Below, piece by piece: positions 8,933 through 17,507 of a DNA stretch of 64,000 nt. How positions within the stretch are numbered: position 1 is the stretch's first letter; each line of letters opens with the position of its first letter. The DNA is from Fibrobacter succinogenes (lineage in GTDB: Bacteria; Fibrobacterota; Fibrobacteria; Fibrobacterales; Fibrobacteraceae): NCBI GenBank assembly GCA_902776765.1, contig CACYRP010000029.1, positions 1-64,000 of the forward strand. Reading direction: 5' to 3'. Below the pieces are notes generated by a model. The model did no database searches. It was not told the origin of the DNA and saw only the letters and a program-made list of their open reading frames with translations. The position numbers were made by a program, and so were the translations under genes.

Positions 8933-9547
8933 TTTGCGAATAAATTTAAATGCTATCCAAATAGATCTGCCTTGCGCATTATCGTAATCGATATCGCCCG
9001 ATCCATAGAAATCTCCACCTATGGCGACGCCTGCATAATAGCGGTCAGAAATATTCCACAGGAAACCTGTTTCAAATTCGATATTGGCTCCGAGGAGCCC
9101 GATTCGGCCGCCACCGCCGATAAGAATGTTGGCTGTAGTACCTATATACAAATTGCGGATATCTCCAGTAGATTCATAGAAGGGAAAGTATGTAACACCG
9201 GGACCTATACCGGCTAGAAACGACTTGTTCTTTCGACGGTCCTTGTCCCAACCGCTGGTTTTGCCACTTGTAATTTCTAGTTCAGCACCACCGAAAATGG
9301 CGACAACACCTTTGATAATACCTCCAATTCGCGTTGAAGCGTGTATTCCCTTTCCGGTATAACCGAGATAATCATTATTTACGATGTTCGGATGTTCTGC
9401 CTCAAAGTGCCGTAAAACACCACCTAGTGTAAAATCAAAATAAAAACCACTTCTGTTTTGGATTACGCCATTCTGATATGGCAGTGGTTGTTCTTCTGCG
9501 GCCGCAAAAGCTACGAGCGAAATTAAAAATAAAATGAGCTTCTTCAT
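8930..9547 (-). CDS. Secreted/outer-membrane beta-barrel-like protein, unknown function
   Basis: A 205-aa protein with a clear signal peptide (MKKLILFLISLVAFAAAEEQ). The mature part is rich in glycine and alternating hydrophobic/aromatic strands (FYFDFTLGGVLRHF, AGIGPGVTYFPFY, NILIGGGGRIGLLG, YYAGVAIGGDFYG) and ends in aromatic-containing SIWIAFKFIRK. This pattern fits a small outer-membrane barrel of 8-10 strands. No family is recognised. It is convergent with lon. Confidence 0.6.
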   Translation of the reverse strand: MKKLILFLISLVAFAAAEEQPLPYQNGVIQNRSGFYFDFTLGGVLRHFEAEHPNIVNNDYLGYTGKGIHASTRIGGIIKGVVAIFGGAELEITSGKTSGWDKDRRKNKSFLAGIGPGVTYFPFYESTGDIRNLYIGTTANILIGGGGRIGLLGANIEFETGFLWNISDRYYAGVAIGGDFYGSGDIDYDNAQGRSIWIAFKFIRK

Positions 9548-9717
9548 AGATATGTCTAGACGAGTCCTTTGTAAGTAATATAATCAAATAAAGGGGAATG
9601 TGCGTTGCTATTTGTAGATTGCTCTTGAATATTTTGTATAATATAAATAGAATCAGATCTAAAGAAGGCTTTGATGGAAAATCAAGAAGTTCAAGAATTG
9701 CCGAAAAAGGTTTTGTA

Positions 9718-10254
9718 ATGAATGAAGTAGTTGATGCGGGGACTCCCGAAATTGAAGAAAAATTTGAAGTAAAGAAATGGTCGGTCATTATTTGTATGCT
9801 GGTGAATATGGTCCTGTTTAGTTTGCCGTGGTTCTGGTATCAAAAAGAAGTTGCCATTAATGACGCCTATGGTAGAGAGAATCTGGACAGCTTTAATCTT
9901 ATACCTGAATTTGCCGCGAGCTTATATCTTCCATTCCTTGCTGGAATTCCGCTTTCATTGTTGTATTTGTTTTGTTTGAAGCGTCAGAAAAGTAAATCTA
10001 TGATATGTTTTTTGGCGACAACACCTTTTTGGCCATTAGTAGTTACAGCCGTATTGGGAAATATAGTGTGGATTATACTGATTCCTTTGATTATATTGAA
10101 TATGGCAATTGTGGCGTACGCATTTTTAAATATGGAACTTTTGACTTATTGTTGCGGTGATGGACTTAAGAAAAGATCGCCTAAATTTTTACTAGTCGGT
10201 TATACAGTCGTATTTGCGATTGGTACGTTGATTGCATTGCCTTGGGTTTTATGA
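9718..10254 (+). CDS. Multi-pass membrane protein, unknown function
   Basis: About 178 aa from the ATG at 9718, with four hydrophobic segments (IICMLVNMVLFSLPWFW; ASLYLPFLAGIPLSLLYLF; FWPLVVTAVLGNIVWIILIPLIILNMAIVAY; LVGYTVVFAIGTLIALPW) and an acidic N-terminus. An in-frame ATG at 9598 would add 40 unconvincing residues. A 14-codon ORF (9674-9718) ends at TAATG exactly on this start and could couple translation. No family is recognised. Confidence 0.55.
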   Translation: MNEVVDAGTPEIEEKFEVKKWSVIICMLVNMVLFSLPWFWYQKEVAINDAYGRENLDSFNLIPEFAASLYLPFLAGIPLSLLYLFCLKRQKSKSMICFLATTPFWPLVVTAVLGNIVWIILIPLIILNMAIVAYAFLNMELLTYCCGDGLKKRSPKFLLVGYTVVFAIGTLIALPWVL

Positions 10255-10357
10255 TAGGTTGAAAAATTTCTAATTTCTGCTTGATAATTAACCTCAAAGC
10301 GCCGCCGGCGCGACCCCGCAACTCAAAGGTCGTGCAAGCGGCCGACCTTAATGTTCT

Positions 10358-11149
10358 ATGGAATTTACTCTTGATGAAATGCGTGAGCACCTTGCAGCTC
10401 TCGAAGCAAGGATTGATGAAGCCTGCAAGATTGCGGGCCGCAGCCGTGAATCCGTGAAGCTCGTTTGGGTGAGCAAGTTCCACTCGGCAGAAGCTGTGGT
10501 AAATGCCATTAGCCTTGGCGCGACGGACTTTGGCGAGAACCGCGTGCAAGAAGCGGAACTCAAGTTCTCCGAACCGCGCATGGCAAAGGACGGAAACCGC
10601 GTGCGTTGTCATGTGATTGGTCCTGTGCAAAGTAACAAGCTCAAGAAGGCTGCTCTTGTGGCCGACTGCATCCATTCTATCGCAAGCATCGAAGCTGTGG
10701 AAAAGCTAGAGAAGGTCTGTGCCGCAGCAGCAAATGGCGAGGGCAAGATTCTCGATATCCTTTTCCAAGTGAACGCCGGCGAAGAAGAAACGAAAAGCGG
10801 CCTCGATGTTCACGAAGCCGAAGCATTCCTCGAAGATTTGGAAAAGCGCGCCGGTGCAGCAGCGGATGGCAAGAGCGAAAACTTCCCGCATTTGCGTTTC
10901 CGCGGTCTCATGACGATTGGAAAGAATACGGGCGTTGCCGAAGACAGCCGTGAATGCTTTGCGTTTTTGCGTAATTTGCAGCAGAAGTTCCTTGCGAAAG
11001 GTGGCGCCTTTGCTGCGTTCGATCAGCTTTCGATGGGCATGACGGGCGATTTGGAAGTTGCCATCGAAGAAGGTTCTACGATGATTCGCGTGGGTACGGC
11101 TTTGTTTGGCGAACGCGATTACACGAAACCGGTGAATGACCCGGTGTGA
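10358..11149 (+). CDS. YggS/PROSC-family pyridoxal-phosphate homeostasis protein
   Basis: A 263-aa single-domain PLP carrier that buffers free PLP and influences amino- and keto-acid pools; it has no known catalytic reaction. Family marks are the PLP lysine in LVWVSKFH (about K40), the DFGENRVQEA motif, HVIGPVQSNK (usually HfIGxLQxNK) and the C-terminal SMGMTGDLEVAIEEGSTMIRVGTALFGER. It is somewhat longer than the usual 230 aa because of an insert around residues 165-185. A fragment resembling its own last 18 codons recurs at 11854-11910. Confidence 0.92.
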   Translation: MEFTLDEMREHLAALEARIDEACKIAGRSRESVKLVWVSKFHSAEAVVNAISLGATDFGENRVQEAELKFSEPRMAKDGNRVRCHVIGPVQSNKLKKAALVADCIHSIASIEAVEKLEKVCAAAANGEGKILDILFQVNAGEEETKSGLDVHEAEAFLEDLEKRAGAAADGKSENFPHLRFRGLMTIGKNTGVAEDSRECFAFLRNLQQKFLAKGGAFAAFDQLSMGMTGDLEVAIEEGSTMIRVGTALFGERDYTKPVNDPV

Positions 11150-11176
11150 TTTAGCTCTTTCCTTTACTACAAAGTC

Positions 11177-11214
11177 AAAACCCTATCGTTGTGGCGATAG
11201 GGTTTGTCGTTTTT
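11177..11214 (+). terminator. Terminator after the YggS-family gene
   Basis: AAAACCCTATCG (11177-11188) pairs with CGATAGGGTTT (11195-11205) in a strong stem, followed by GTCGTTTTT. The A-rich 5' side could also serve the convergent gene at 11256 in the opposite direction. Confidence 0.75.
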
Positions 11215-11255
11215 CGACGAAGATTTTTGCGTAATTATTTTAATTGTTATTTTAT

Positions 11256-11747
11256 CTAGAAGTTGAACGCGAGGGCGATGCCGCCTTGTTCAGTCGGGAC
11301 GATTCCCATGCTGAACGAGTTGTTGCTTGTGATGGTTCCGATTTTTTGATTGTAGATATCGACGGCGTCGTCTTTCTTGGAATTGCCGATGCGTTCGACA
11401 ATAAATGCGGCAACAATGATTACTCCGCCAGCGAGTACTTTTATTTTGTAGCTTTCTGGTGCACGATAGCCGGAACCTTCTCCAATTCCGTAGCCTAAAA
11501 GAAATCCACCGCCGAATGCAGCACCCCAAGAAATGTATCTCATCGTATTTCCCGTGTTCCATTTGCTAATGGCTTCTGGAACTTTGGCAAGTTCTTGTTC
11601 GAATACATCGCAATCGACTTCTTGACCGTCGATGGTGTAGTCGGTTGTAAAAAAGCCTCTGTCCATGGCTAGTTTGTGTGTTTGACCTTGTGCAAAGGAA
11701 ATGCTGAATGCGCAGAGGATGAGTAAAACTGCAAAAAGTTTTTTCAT
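11256..11747 (-). CDS. Secreted or membrane-anchored protein, unknown function
   Basis: About 163 aa from the ATG at 11747, chosen over 11759 because GAGAG lies 6-10 bases upstream and the signal peptide MKKLFAVLLILCAFSISFAQG then starts directly. The mature part has a hydrophilic stretch, then two glycine/alanine-rich hydrophobic segments (GAAFGGGFLLGYGIG, AGGVIIVAAFIVE), and ends in GIALAFNF. No family is recognised. It lies between the intact YggS-family gene and a copy of that gene's 3' end, as if it had come in with a duplication. Confidence 0.55.
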   Translation of the reverse strand: MKKLFAVLLILCAFSISFAQGQTHKLAMDRGFFTTDYTIDGQEVDCDVFEQELAKVPEAISKWNTGNTMRYISWGAAFGGGFLLGYGIGEGSGYRAPESYKIKVLAGGVIIVAAFIVERIGNSKKDDAVDIYNQKIGTITSNNSFSMGIVPTEQGGIALAFNF

Positions 11748-11853
11748 TTGAACTCTCATATTGATAAATGTTTGTTTGATGAAGTCAAAATAGAAAAAAA
11801 ATGTTATTTAATTTTTTTAGACGAAAAACATAAAGAATATTCCCGCTTTTGCA

Positions 11854-11910
11854 GGAAAGGCTTTGTTTAGCGAACGCGATTACAGCAAGTCGATAAATAA
11901 TCCAGTGTAA
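11854..11910 (+). pseudogene. Remnant of a second YggS-family gene (3' end only)
   Basis: These 19 codons read GKALFSERDYSKSINNPV then TAA, closely matching the end of the intact gene (GTALFGERDYTKPVNDPV, stop at 11149). Upstream of 11854 the similarity stops. It is a diverged duplicate of a gene end with no start codon of its own. Confidence 0.75.
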
Positions 11911-12774
11911 TTACACTTCAATTTCCATGCCGGTGTGCATTTGTTCGACTTTATCGCCGAGTACGTCGTGCAGAATTTCGTAAGCGCGTTGGCCGGTGCA
12001 ATGCCCTGTATAGATTTTTTGCACGTTCAAATCGCGGAGGCGTTCGGCGAATGCTTTCACGTGGTCGTCTGGCGTGCGGAACAGATGGAATCCGCCGAGG
12101 ATGGCGTAAATTGGCTTGCCGGGGAATGTCGCTTCGATTTCCTTGATGATGTTGTCGGCACCGCCGTGGCTGCAACTGTTCATGATGAACAAGCCTTTGG
12201 GTGTGTCGAAGACTAGACTTTGTTCGTGGTCGAAACTGTCGGGGCGGTATTTGCCATTTTCCTTGACGCTCATGTGGGCGCGTTTGCCGATTTCATCGAG
12301 GTTTGGCGTTTTGTGACCGACGAGTGTGACGCCTGGGAAAATATCGCGGTCGCCGTTGACGAATACGATGCGTTCGGCATTACGCTTGAGGGTGCCTTTG
12401 CGGATGCCGATGTATTTTTGATACGTGAAGAACTTGAAAACTTTATAGCTGTGGTAGCAGTTTTCGCCGGCAGATTCACGCAAGTAGAATTTAGCGTGGT
12501 CGTTCTTGTCGAAGAATTCCTGCATGCCGTTCGCGTGATCGTAATGCGCGTGGCTCAAGACGCCGGCATCAATTGCGGCAAGGTCGATGTTCATGTCGGC
12601 AGCGTTCTTGGCGAATCGTGCAGAGGCTCCTGTGTCGAGCAAGATGCGTTTACCGTTGAATTCGGTGTAGACGCAAAGTCCCCATTCACCATCCAGTTGC
12701 TTTGGCGATTCTTCTGCCGAGCTGGTGTTGCAAGCGGAACCGCTGATGTTGTCTACGAGAATTTTTATGTGCAT
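11911..12774 (-). CDS. Metallo-beta-lactamase-fold hydrolase
   Basis: About 287 aa from the ATG at 12774 (MHIKILVDNISGS). The upstream in-frame extension to 12852 is translated repeat DNA (VIPAKAG) and is rejected. The metal motif HAHYDHANGM (HxHxDH), a later MNSCSHGGADNII histidine and a C-terminal GHCTGQRAYEIL histidine are visible. The order, with an N-terminal LVDN and a GLCVYTEFNGKRILLDTGAS segment, is that of the MBL group that includes dihydropterin-ribofuranosylaminobenzene 5'-phosphate synthase-like proteins. The substrate is unknown. Confidence 0.85.
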   Translation of the reverse strand: MHIKILVDNISGSACNTSSAEESPKQLDGEWGLCVYTEFNGKRILLDTGASARFAKNAADMNIDLAAIDAGVLSHAHYDHANGMQEFFDKNDHAKFYLRESAGENCYHSYKVFKFFTYQKYIGIRKGTLKRNAERIVFVNGDRDIFPGVTLVGHKTPNLDEIGKRAHMSVKENGKYRPDSFDHEQSLVFDTPKGLFIMNSCSHGGADNIIKEIEATFPGKPIYAILGGFHLFRTPDDHVKAFAERLRDLNVQKIYTGHCTGQRAYEILHDVLGDKVEQMHTGMEIEV

Positions 12775-12788
12775 AATGTTTTTTTTGG

Positions 12789-12945
12789 GGGAGGGTCCCG
12801 CCTTCGCGGGAATGACAGGGGGAATATGGCGATGATATGTACGGGATGACAAAAGCGACTGTCATCCTGAGTGTAGTCGAAGGATCCAGTGAATTAATGC
12901 AAACTTTTGCTGGATTCTTCCGCCTTTGGCGTCAGAATGACGGGC
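12789..12945. repeat. Dispersed palindromic intergenic repeat (GTCATCCTGA...CAGAATGAC type)
   Basis: Contains CCCGCCTTCGCGGGAATGACA, then a large imperfect palindrome whose left arm (GTCATCCTGA...GAAGGATCCAG, from 12861) matches its right arm (CTGGATTCTTC...CAGAATGACG, to 12943). Related pieces occur at 26131-26192, 26545-26570, 45052-45085 and 60111-60135. These look like REP/MITE-type elements rather than genes. Confidence 0.7.
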
Positions 12946-12951
12946 GAGGGG

Positions 12952-13731
12952 CTATTGCATAAACGCTTTGTAGAAATTCAAAAACTGCTCGGGGCTGAGT
13001 TCTTCGGCGCGGATGGTCGTGGGCCAGTCCAAAAGTTCAATTGTCGCCTGGATTTTCTTCTTGTCGTAATTACGCCCGAAGGAATTGGCGAGCGTTTTGC
13101 GTTTTTGCGTGAACGCAGTGCGGACAAAGTCAAAAAATCCGTCGGGTGCCTGGATGGCATCTTCACGCGGAGTCAAGAGCATCGTGGCGCTATCGACATT
13201 CGGCTTTGGCGTGAAATGTTCCGGCCCGATTTTGCGGAGAATCTGCGTGTTCGCAAATGCAGAAACGAGCACGGAAAGGCTCCCGTAATTGCTGCTGCAT
13301 GGGGCGGCGCAAATGCGTTCGGCAACTTCGAGCTGCACCATTCCCATAAAGCCCTTGGTCAAGTGCAATCGCGGCATGAGCCCTGCAATAATGGCGGTAC
13401 TTACGTTGTACGGCAAGTTGCCGGTAACCCACGGCTTTTCGTGAGCATCCAAGAATGCTTGCAAGTCGAATTTCAAAAAGTCGATGTTGACAATGTTGAA
13501 GTTCTTGTAGTCCTTGAATTTTTCTTTCAAGACTTCGACGCATTGCTCGTCGATTTCGACGGCGGTAAGTTCTAGCCCGCGGTTGAGCAGGTGTTCGGTA
13601 AGCGCACCGTGTCCCGGCCCTATTTCAAGGACGAATTCATCGGCTTCGGCGGGTAAATCGCCTGCGATAGCGGTGGCGGTTTCGACATCCAAAAAGTTTT
13701 GTCCAAATTTGCGGCGGCGTGCTCTATCCAT
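12952..13731 (-). CDS. rsmA: 16S rRNA (adenine1518-N6/adenine1519-N6)-dimethyltransferase
   Basis: A 259-aa KsgA/RsmA protein that dimethylates two adjacent adenines in helix 45 of 16S rRNA during 30S assembly. The N-terminal FGQNFL, the AdoMet motif LEIGPGHGALT and the catalytic motif NLPYNVST are all visible. The ATG at 13731 gives MDRARRRKFGQNFL, the family's usual start. An upstream ATG at 13824 would add 31 unrelated residues and overlap the divergent gene. Confidence 0.95.
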   Translation of the reverse strand: MDRARRRKFGQNFLDVETATAIAGDLPAEADEFVLEIGPGHGALTEHLLNRGLELTAVEIDEQCVEVLKEKFKDYKNFNIVNIDFLKFDLQAFLDAHEKPWVTGNLPYNVSTAIIAGLMPRLHLTKGFMGMVQLEVAERICAAPCSSNYGSLSVLVSAFANTQILRKIGPEHFTPKPNVDSATMLLTPREDAIQAPDGFFDFVRTAFTQKRKTLANSFGRNYDKKKIQATIELLDWPTTIRAEELSPEQFLNFYKAFMQ

Positions 13732-13804
13732 GATGCCGAATATAGAAAATGGTGTTGACGCTTGCGTGTGGTGCGCAACGTCAAAAGTTTGTAAATTGGA
13801 ATCA

Positions 13805-14740
13805 ATGTTTTCGAGAATAATCATAACGTGTTTTTTGGTATGCGGCGTGGCTTTTGCCGATGGGCTTTCTTTTGCGCTTTCACCGTCGCAAAATGCACTC
13901 GCAGAACAGATTACTCAAAAGACGATGGAACTCGACTATGTCGAGGCGTTCAATTTGGCGCGTAAGCTCCGCCTTGAAAACGATGGTGTGGGCTGCCTTT
14001 TTCAAGGCATCATTGGTGTAAGCCTGTACGATGATAAAGGCGATACAGCCTCGATAAAGGCGGCTGCTAAGAATTTGAAATCTTGTAAGCTCGAAGGGCT
14101 TTGGGATGCTCTCCGTAATTATGAAATCGGGTATGTTCTTTTGGAAACTGGCCATGCCATCAAGGGCGCTTTGCAAACGCGTTCGGCTGCGAAGTTGTTC
14201 GAAAAGTCTTCGGATTTGGAGTCACAAGCATTTTATGCTGTTTATGCTTACTTTATAGACAATAGCTTAGTTTGGCTTCCGTTCAAATCGGATAATCGCA
14301 AGACGTATCTTCAAGTGCTTGACGAGGCATCTCTCAAGTCGAAGCGTTTTTGGCCGCTGTTCTTGACGCCGCTCATCTGGATATACTTTGATCGTAAGGA
14401 TTATCAAAAGGGCCTGGAGCTTGCTGAACTCGGGCTTAAAAAAGCTCCGAACCATCCGATTATGTTCCAGATCAAGGCGGACATGCTCTACAGACTCAAA
14501 CGCTATGACGAAGCAGCCGCAGCCTACGAGAAAAGCGCCGCCGATTATCTCGCCCGTACCGGGAAATCCATTCGATACTGGTGCTCGGTATTGAATCTAA
14601 TCCGCATTTACCATGATGCTGGCAACGAGACCAAAGCTAGTGAACAACGTAACAAACTCAAGGACGCTGAATATAAAAAACTTGAAAAGTGGATGCCCAG
14701 TTGGATTATGGACGATCTCAAAGACCGCAAGTTGATTTAA
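13805..14740 (+). CDS. Exported TPR-repeat protein
   Basis: A 311-aa protein with signal peptide MFSRIIITCFLVCGVAFADG from the ATG at 13805. TPR-like helices are clear at about residues 195-255 (DYQKGLELAELGLKKAPNHP, RYDEAAAAYEKSAADY). Such periplasmic TPR proteins usually scaffold protein-protein contacts; no partner can be named. A longer frame starting at 13514 is antisense to rsmA and is not used. It is divergent from rsmA with about 73 bp between them. Confidence 0.7.
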   Translation: MFSRIIITCFLVCGVAFADGLSFALSPSQNALAEQITQKTMELDYVEAFNLARKLRLENDGVGCLFQGIIGVSLYDDKGDTASIKAAAKNLKSCKLEGLWDALRNYEIGYVLLETGHAIKGALQTRSAAKLFEKSSDLESQAFYAVYAYFIDNSLVWLPFKSDNRKTYLQVLDEASLKSKRFWPLFLTPLIWIYFDRKDYQKGLELAELGLKKAPNHPIMFQIKADMLYRLKRYDEAAAAYEKSAADYLARTGKSIRYWCSVLNLIRIYHDAGNETKASEQRNKLKDAEYKKLEKWMPSWIMDDLKDRKLI

Positions 14741-14863
14741 CCCCCATATTGAATCCAAATAATTTTTAGCATCATCTAGCTTTTTCTATCTTGTCCTTTG
14801 TAAAATCATTTGGCGGTTTGGCGGTGCGTTAGGATTTTGCAATTGCATTATTGCATCCTTCCT

Positions 14864-14890
14864 ACTGTCTACTTCCTACCGCCTACTTAT
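14864..14890. repeat. Pyrimidine-rich CTACTTCCTACC-type repeat
   Basis: A run of CCTACTGTCTACTTCCTACC-like units just before the phosphohexomutase gene. The same type appears at 45168-45195 and 60155-60198. Confidence 0.6.
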
Positions 14891-14902
14891 TAGAGGTTTA
14901 AT

Positions 14903-16414
14903 ATGTCCGTTGCTATGCAAGATGTTATGAAACAGTCTGGGGTGGCGTTTGGTACGAGCGGTGCCCGCGGCCTCGTGAGCGCTATGACCGACCGCGTGTG
15001 CTATGTGTATGCGCGCTCCTTTATCAAGTACTGCGAAGCGTCTTACAAGTGCGAACATACGATTGCGATTGCTGGCGACTTGCGTCCGAGTACGGAACGC
15101 ATCTTGAAGTCGCTGGTGCAGGCTGGTACCGATGCGAACTGGAAGGTAATTTACTGCGGTCGCATTCCGAGCCCGGCGATTGCGATGTACGGAATCGACA
15201 AGCATTTGCCGACCATCATGGTGACGGGTAGCCATATTCCGGCAGACCGTAACGGCATCAAGTTCAACCACCCGAATGGCGAAATCACGAAGGCTGACGA
15301 ACAGGGAATCGTGTCGCAGTCGGTGGATTTTGACGAAGCGCTTTTCGGTGCGGATGGCATGTTGAAAAATGCGCCAGAGCTCCCGGCGGTCGAGGCGGAA
15401 GCCGAAGAAAACTACTGCAAGCGTTACCCGGACTTTTTCGGTAGCGACGCACTGCATGGCCTCACGATTGGCGTTTACCAGCACTCCGCTGTGGGCCGCG
15501 ACATCGTGGTGAAGGTTCTCGAAAGCTTAGGTGCGACGGTCAAGCCTTTTGCTCGTAGCGAAACATTTATTCCGGTGGATACCGAAGCGATCCGCAAGGA
15601 AGACGAAGAACTTGCCCGCGAATTTACCCACAAGGATTACGTGGATGCCGTGTTCAGCACCGATGGCGATTCGGACCGCCCGCTTTTGGCTGACGACGTG
15701 GGCATGTGGCTGCGCGGCGATGTGCTTGGCATTTTGGCGGCGCAGTCTCTTGGCATCAAGCGCATTGCGACTCCGGTGAGCTGCAATACTTCACTCGAAA
15801 AGTCTGGCAGTTTCGAAAAGATTTGCCGCACACGCATTGGTAGCCCCTACGTGATTGCCGGCATGGAAAGCTTGGTCGAAAACGGCGTGACGGTCGCCGG
15901 TTACGAAGCGAATGGCGGGTTCTTGCTCGAAACGGATTTGACTCGCACGTTTGCGGATGGCACGCGAACCCTCAAGGCCCTCCCGACACGTGACGCACTT
16001 CTCCCGATGATTGCCGTGATGGTCATGGTTCGTGAAGAACGCATGTGCGTTGTGGATTTGCTGCGCAAGTTGCCCAAGCGTTTTACTGTGAGCGACCGCC
16101 TCAAGGAATTCCCGACGGAAAAGTCCAAGGCAAAGCTTGCCGAAATCCGCGAAAAGAATCTCGGCGAAAAACTGTTCGGTGCGCTTGCCGCAAAACCTTC
16201 CAAGTTTGCAAAGGATAAGACTTTCCAGGGCAAGATCGTTTCCTTGAACGAAGTTGATGGCTACCGCATGGAATTCGATTCCGGCGACATCATTCACTTG
16301 CGCCCGAGCGGTAACGCTCCGGAATTCCGCTGCTACGTGGAAACCGAAGGCAAGGAACGCAGTGCGGAACTCCTCGCCGAATGCCTGAAAATTATGGAAG
16401 GCTGGCGGAAGTAG
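14903..16414 (+). CDS. Phosphoglucomutase/phosphomannomutase (alpha-D-phosphohexomutase family)
   Basis: A 503-aa enzyme that interconverts hexose 1- and 6-phosphates, supplying sugar nucleotides or glycogen synthesis. Its four family signatures are in order: FGTSGARG near the N-terminus, the phosphoserine loop VTGSHIPADRNGIKF, the metal loop STDGDSDRP, the sugar loop GYEANGGFLLE and the phosphate-binding RPSGNAPEFR near the end. The active-site Ser is in GSH. Substrate specificity (glucose or mannose) cannot be decided from sequence. The ATG is preceded by AGAGG. Confidence 0.93.
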   Translation: MSVAMQDVMKQSGVAFGTSGARGLVSAMTDRVCYVYARSFIKYCEASYKCEHTIAIAGDLRPSTERILKSLVQAGTDANWKVIYCGRIPSPAIAMYGIDKHLPTIMVTGSHIPADRNGIKFNHPNGEITKADEQGIVSQSVDFDEALFGADGMLKNAPELPAVEAEAEENYCKRYPDFFGSDALHGLTIGVYQHSAVGRDIVVKVLESLGATVKPFARSETFIPVDTEAIRKEDEELAREFTHKDYVDAVFSTDGDSDRPLLADDVGMWLRGDVLGILAAQSLGIKRIATPVSCNTSLEKSGSFEKICRTRIGSPYVIAGMESLVENGVTVAGYEANGGFLLETDLTRTFADGTRTLKALPTRDALLPMIAVMVMVREERMCVVDLLRKLPKRFTVSDRLKEFPTEKSKAKLAEIREKNLGEKLFGALAAKPSKFAKDKTFQGKIVSLNEVDGYRMEFDSGDIIHLRPSGNAPEFRCYVETEGKERSAELLAECLKIMEGWRK

Positions 16415-16498
16415 GCGAAAGAACGGCTCTGCGAGCCTACAGACGAAAGACGAAAGGTGATAGTGTCGTTTCGCGCGTTTAGAACTTAGTTGGCAGAG

Positions 16499-16537
16499 CT
16501 TAGAACTTAGGGATATTGCAATATTCTAAGTTCTAAG
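16499..16537. repeat. Palindrome formed by two opposed TTAGAACTTAG repeats
   Basis: CTTAGAACTTAG (16499-16510) is the perfect reverse complement of CTAAGTTCTAAG (16526-16537), and the core ATATTGCAATAT is itself palindromic. More repeat copies and a T run (16563-16569) follow. It could work as a terminator of the preceding gene. Confidence 0.7.
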
Positions 16538-16587
16538 AGCGCAGCGGTCTAAGTTCTAAGTTCTATTTTTTGTATCTTATATTTCGT

Positions 16588-17502
16588 ATGTTCAAAAAGT
16601 TTATTGCGCTCGCATTTGCTGTTGGTTCCCTTGCGTTTGCCGGGGAATATTGGCATTTGGATCCGGGCGGTGTGACGATGAAGTTCTTGTCGATGCCGGT
16701 TTCGCCGCGTGCGGCTGCTCTTTCGGGCGCTGGCGTTGCTGATCCGGGCCGCGTTTCGGAAGTTTCGCGCAATCCTCTTGCGATGAGTGTGGCTAACGAA
16801 GCCGAATTCGGGCTCAGCCAGGTGATTTTTGGCGAGGGCGGTGCGGATAATTTTGTGTCCGCTTACTACGGACTACCTCTTGCGGATAAGTTTACACTTG
16901 CATTTGCGGTTGACTTCTTGGGTTACGACAACATCGAAGGTCGTGACGAGAATGGTCTCAAAACTTCGGAATATGGTTCTTACGCTTGGTCGCTTTTGGC
17001 TGGTTTCGGTAGCCGTTCCAAAATTTTTAACTGGGCGGCTTCAATGCGTTTTGCAACGCAGACCATCGATGACGAGACGGGTTTCTTGTTCACGTTCGAT
17101 GCGGGTGGCTCTTTCCGCGTGAATCAGTATCTTGCCTTTGGTGCGAATTTCACGAACCTCGGTTTTGCAAGCAAGTATGAAGACGAGAAAGAAGCGGCTC
17201 CGCTTGCGCTTCAGGCTGGCGTGACGGGGTTCATCCCGATTCTGGATCGTTGGATGATTCATTTATCTGTAGATGCGTATCGCCGTGCCGATACAAAGGC
17301 GCAACTTTTGATTGGCGGTGAAGTTGTTTACTTCGACATGCTCTCGTTCCGCATGGGCTATGCGTTCCGCCCGGATACCGAAGATGCGATTAGCGGTGGT
17401 CTCGGCGTGAAGTTTGGCATGATTGTATTTGATTACGCTTATAGCCCGCGCCCTGCATTTGAAGGCGGCAACCACTACATTGCGGTCGGTGTGAAGTTCT
17501 GA
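16588..17502 (+). CDS. PorV/PorQ-like outer-membrane protein
   Basis: About 304 aa, with signal peptide MFKKFIALAFAVGSLAFAG from the ATG at 16588 (the ATG at 16570 adds six residues). The mature start GGVTMKFLSMPVSPRAAALSGAGVADPGRVSEVSRNP is typical of the PorV/UPF0164 family (SPRAAAMGGA...NPA). In Bacteroidetes such barrels belong to type IX secretion. The C-terminal half has regular beta-strand alternation ending in HYIAVGVKF, as expected for a barrel. A link to secretion of the fibro-slime proteins in this window is possible but inferred. Confidence 0.75.
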   Translation: MFKKFIALAFAVGSLAFAGEYWHLDPGGVTMKFLSMPVSPRAAALSGAGVADPGRVSEVSRNPLAMSVANEAEFGLSQVIFGEGGADNFVSAYYGLPLADKFTLAFAVDFLGYDNIEGRDENGLKTSEYGSYAWSLLAGFGSRSKIFNWAASMRFATQTIDDETGFLFTFDAGGSFRVNQYLAFGANFTNLGFASKYEDEKEAAPLALQAGVTGFIPILDRWMIHLSVDAYRRADTKAQLLIGGEVVYFDMLSFRMGYAFRPDTEDAISGGLGVKFGMIVFDYAYSPRPAFEGGNHYIAVGVKF

Positions 17503-17507
17503 TCGCT

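Noticed and set aside
12775..12852. N-terminal extension of the MBL hydrolase
   Set aside because: The 26 extra residues are translated intergenic palindrome; the conserved fold starts at 12774.
13514..13804. N-terminal extension of the TPR protein
   Set aside because: It is antisense to rsmA and precedes a perfect signal peptide that starts at 13805.
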